From: Limnothrix sp. CACIAM 69d
Lineage (GTDB): Bacteria > Cyanobacteriota > Cyanobacteriia > CACIAM-69d
NCBI GenBank assembly: GCA_001913845.2
Contig: MKGP02000072.1
Coordinates: 1-42,849 of the forward strand
Reading direction: 5' to 3'
DNA length: 42,849 nucleotides
The stretch's first letter is position 1; each line of letters starts with the position of its first letter. Both the position numbers and the translations under genes were made by a program. Below, one piece after another: positions 42,714 through 42,849 of this stretch. The notes under the pieces are model-generated. The model was given only the letters and a program-made list of their open reading frames with translations. It was not told where the DNA came from and did not search any database.

Positions 42714-42849
42714 GAGGATATCTGACAGCTAATTCATAAAGAGAAGCTAAAGCCGACTTGGCAGCTCTAAATCTGGTTTTAGGCTAGACCTACCCGAAGC
42801 ATCACCCAGCTCATGAGTCGTCTCCCGGTCATTGCCAATCCTACCCGCA
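42714..42849. mobile_element. Possible left end of an insertion element, cut by the window edge
   Basis: GAGGATATCTGACAG (42714-42728) resembles the terminal repeat GAGGATGTCTGAAAAG of the element at 30194-30323 and is preceded by TAA, fitting a T-N-A target. The other end would lie outside the window, so this cannot be confirmed. Confidence 0.25.

Larger units (their letters stand above)
42469..42849. other. Right-hand gap with tandem repeat and possible IS end
   Basis: Contains a 13-bp tandem repeat (42638-42702) and, from 42714, a sequence like the end of the element at 30194-30323. No gene was recognised up to the window edge. Confidence 0.5.

Overview
The window is chromosomal DNA of a phycobilisome-bearing cyanobacterium. 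The evidence is direct: an NblA phycobilisome-degradation protein, a CrtR carotenoid hydroxylase, NdhH of the NDH-1 complex, a soluble-type acyl-ACP synthetase (Aas), the cyanobacterial families DUF4079 and DUF3177, and dense GCGATCGC (HIP1) octamers (for example 252-259 and 753-760). The DNA looks GC-rich in genes and AT-richer between them. The genus cannot be fixed from the sequence; a thin filamentous lineage such as Limnothrix or Pseudanabaena relatives would fit, but that is a guess.

Layout. 1-4285 (+): glyQ, a DUF4079 membrane protein and a ComEC-family DNA-uptake channel. 4415-9551 (mostly -): an LRAT-fold protein, a small transposon-like element, nblA, crtR, D-lactate dehydrogenase and RidA. 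9605-13933 (-): a periplasmic TPR protein, a Uma2-family protein with a coiled-coil tail and a large beta-helix/RTX protein. 14101-14310: a tandem repeat, followed by hemB (-). 15820-23548 (+): a small membrane protein, purC and the outer-membrane cluster bamA-lpxC-fabZ-lpxA-lpxB. 23591-31047: an RNase D-like exonuclease (-), a VanY-type carboxypeptidase (+), a double glycosyltransferase (-), aas (+) and a Cys-rich exported protein (+). 31083-37280: ndhH (-), prmA (+), a tiny exported protein (-), a FemAB/DUF482-like protein (-), a cytochrome b561-like protein (-) and a DUF3177 protein (+). 37581-42468 (-): two sensor kinases, one of them an NCS1 permease fused to a Cys-rich module and a histidine kinase.

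How the genes work together. The clearest functional unit is bamA-lpxC-fabZ-lpxA-lpxB, which makes lipid A precursors and assembles outer-membrane proteins; lpxA and lpxB overlap by 8 bases and lpxC starts 5 bases after bamA. The other genes are mostly single housekeeping or stress functions (haem, purines, NDH-1, carotenoids, nitrogen-starvation bleaching).

Most unusual content. (1) The permease/Cys-cluster/histidine-kinase fusion at 37581-40505. (2) Three short non-coding elements with terminal inverted repeats and target-site duplications (5243-5375, 30194-30323, 37280-37468). They belong to two different end families, yet two of them share the same internal palindrome, and one sits exactly in the stop codon of the DUF3177 gene. 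(3) Many 12-19 bp tandem repeats between genes, one of which duplicates the ribosome-binding leader of purC. No CRISPR array, rRNA or tRNA gene was found. All assignments are from reading the sequence; no database search was possible.
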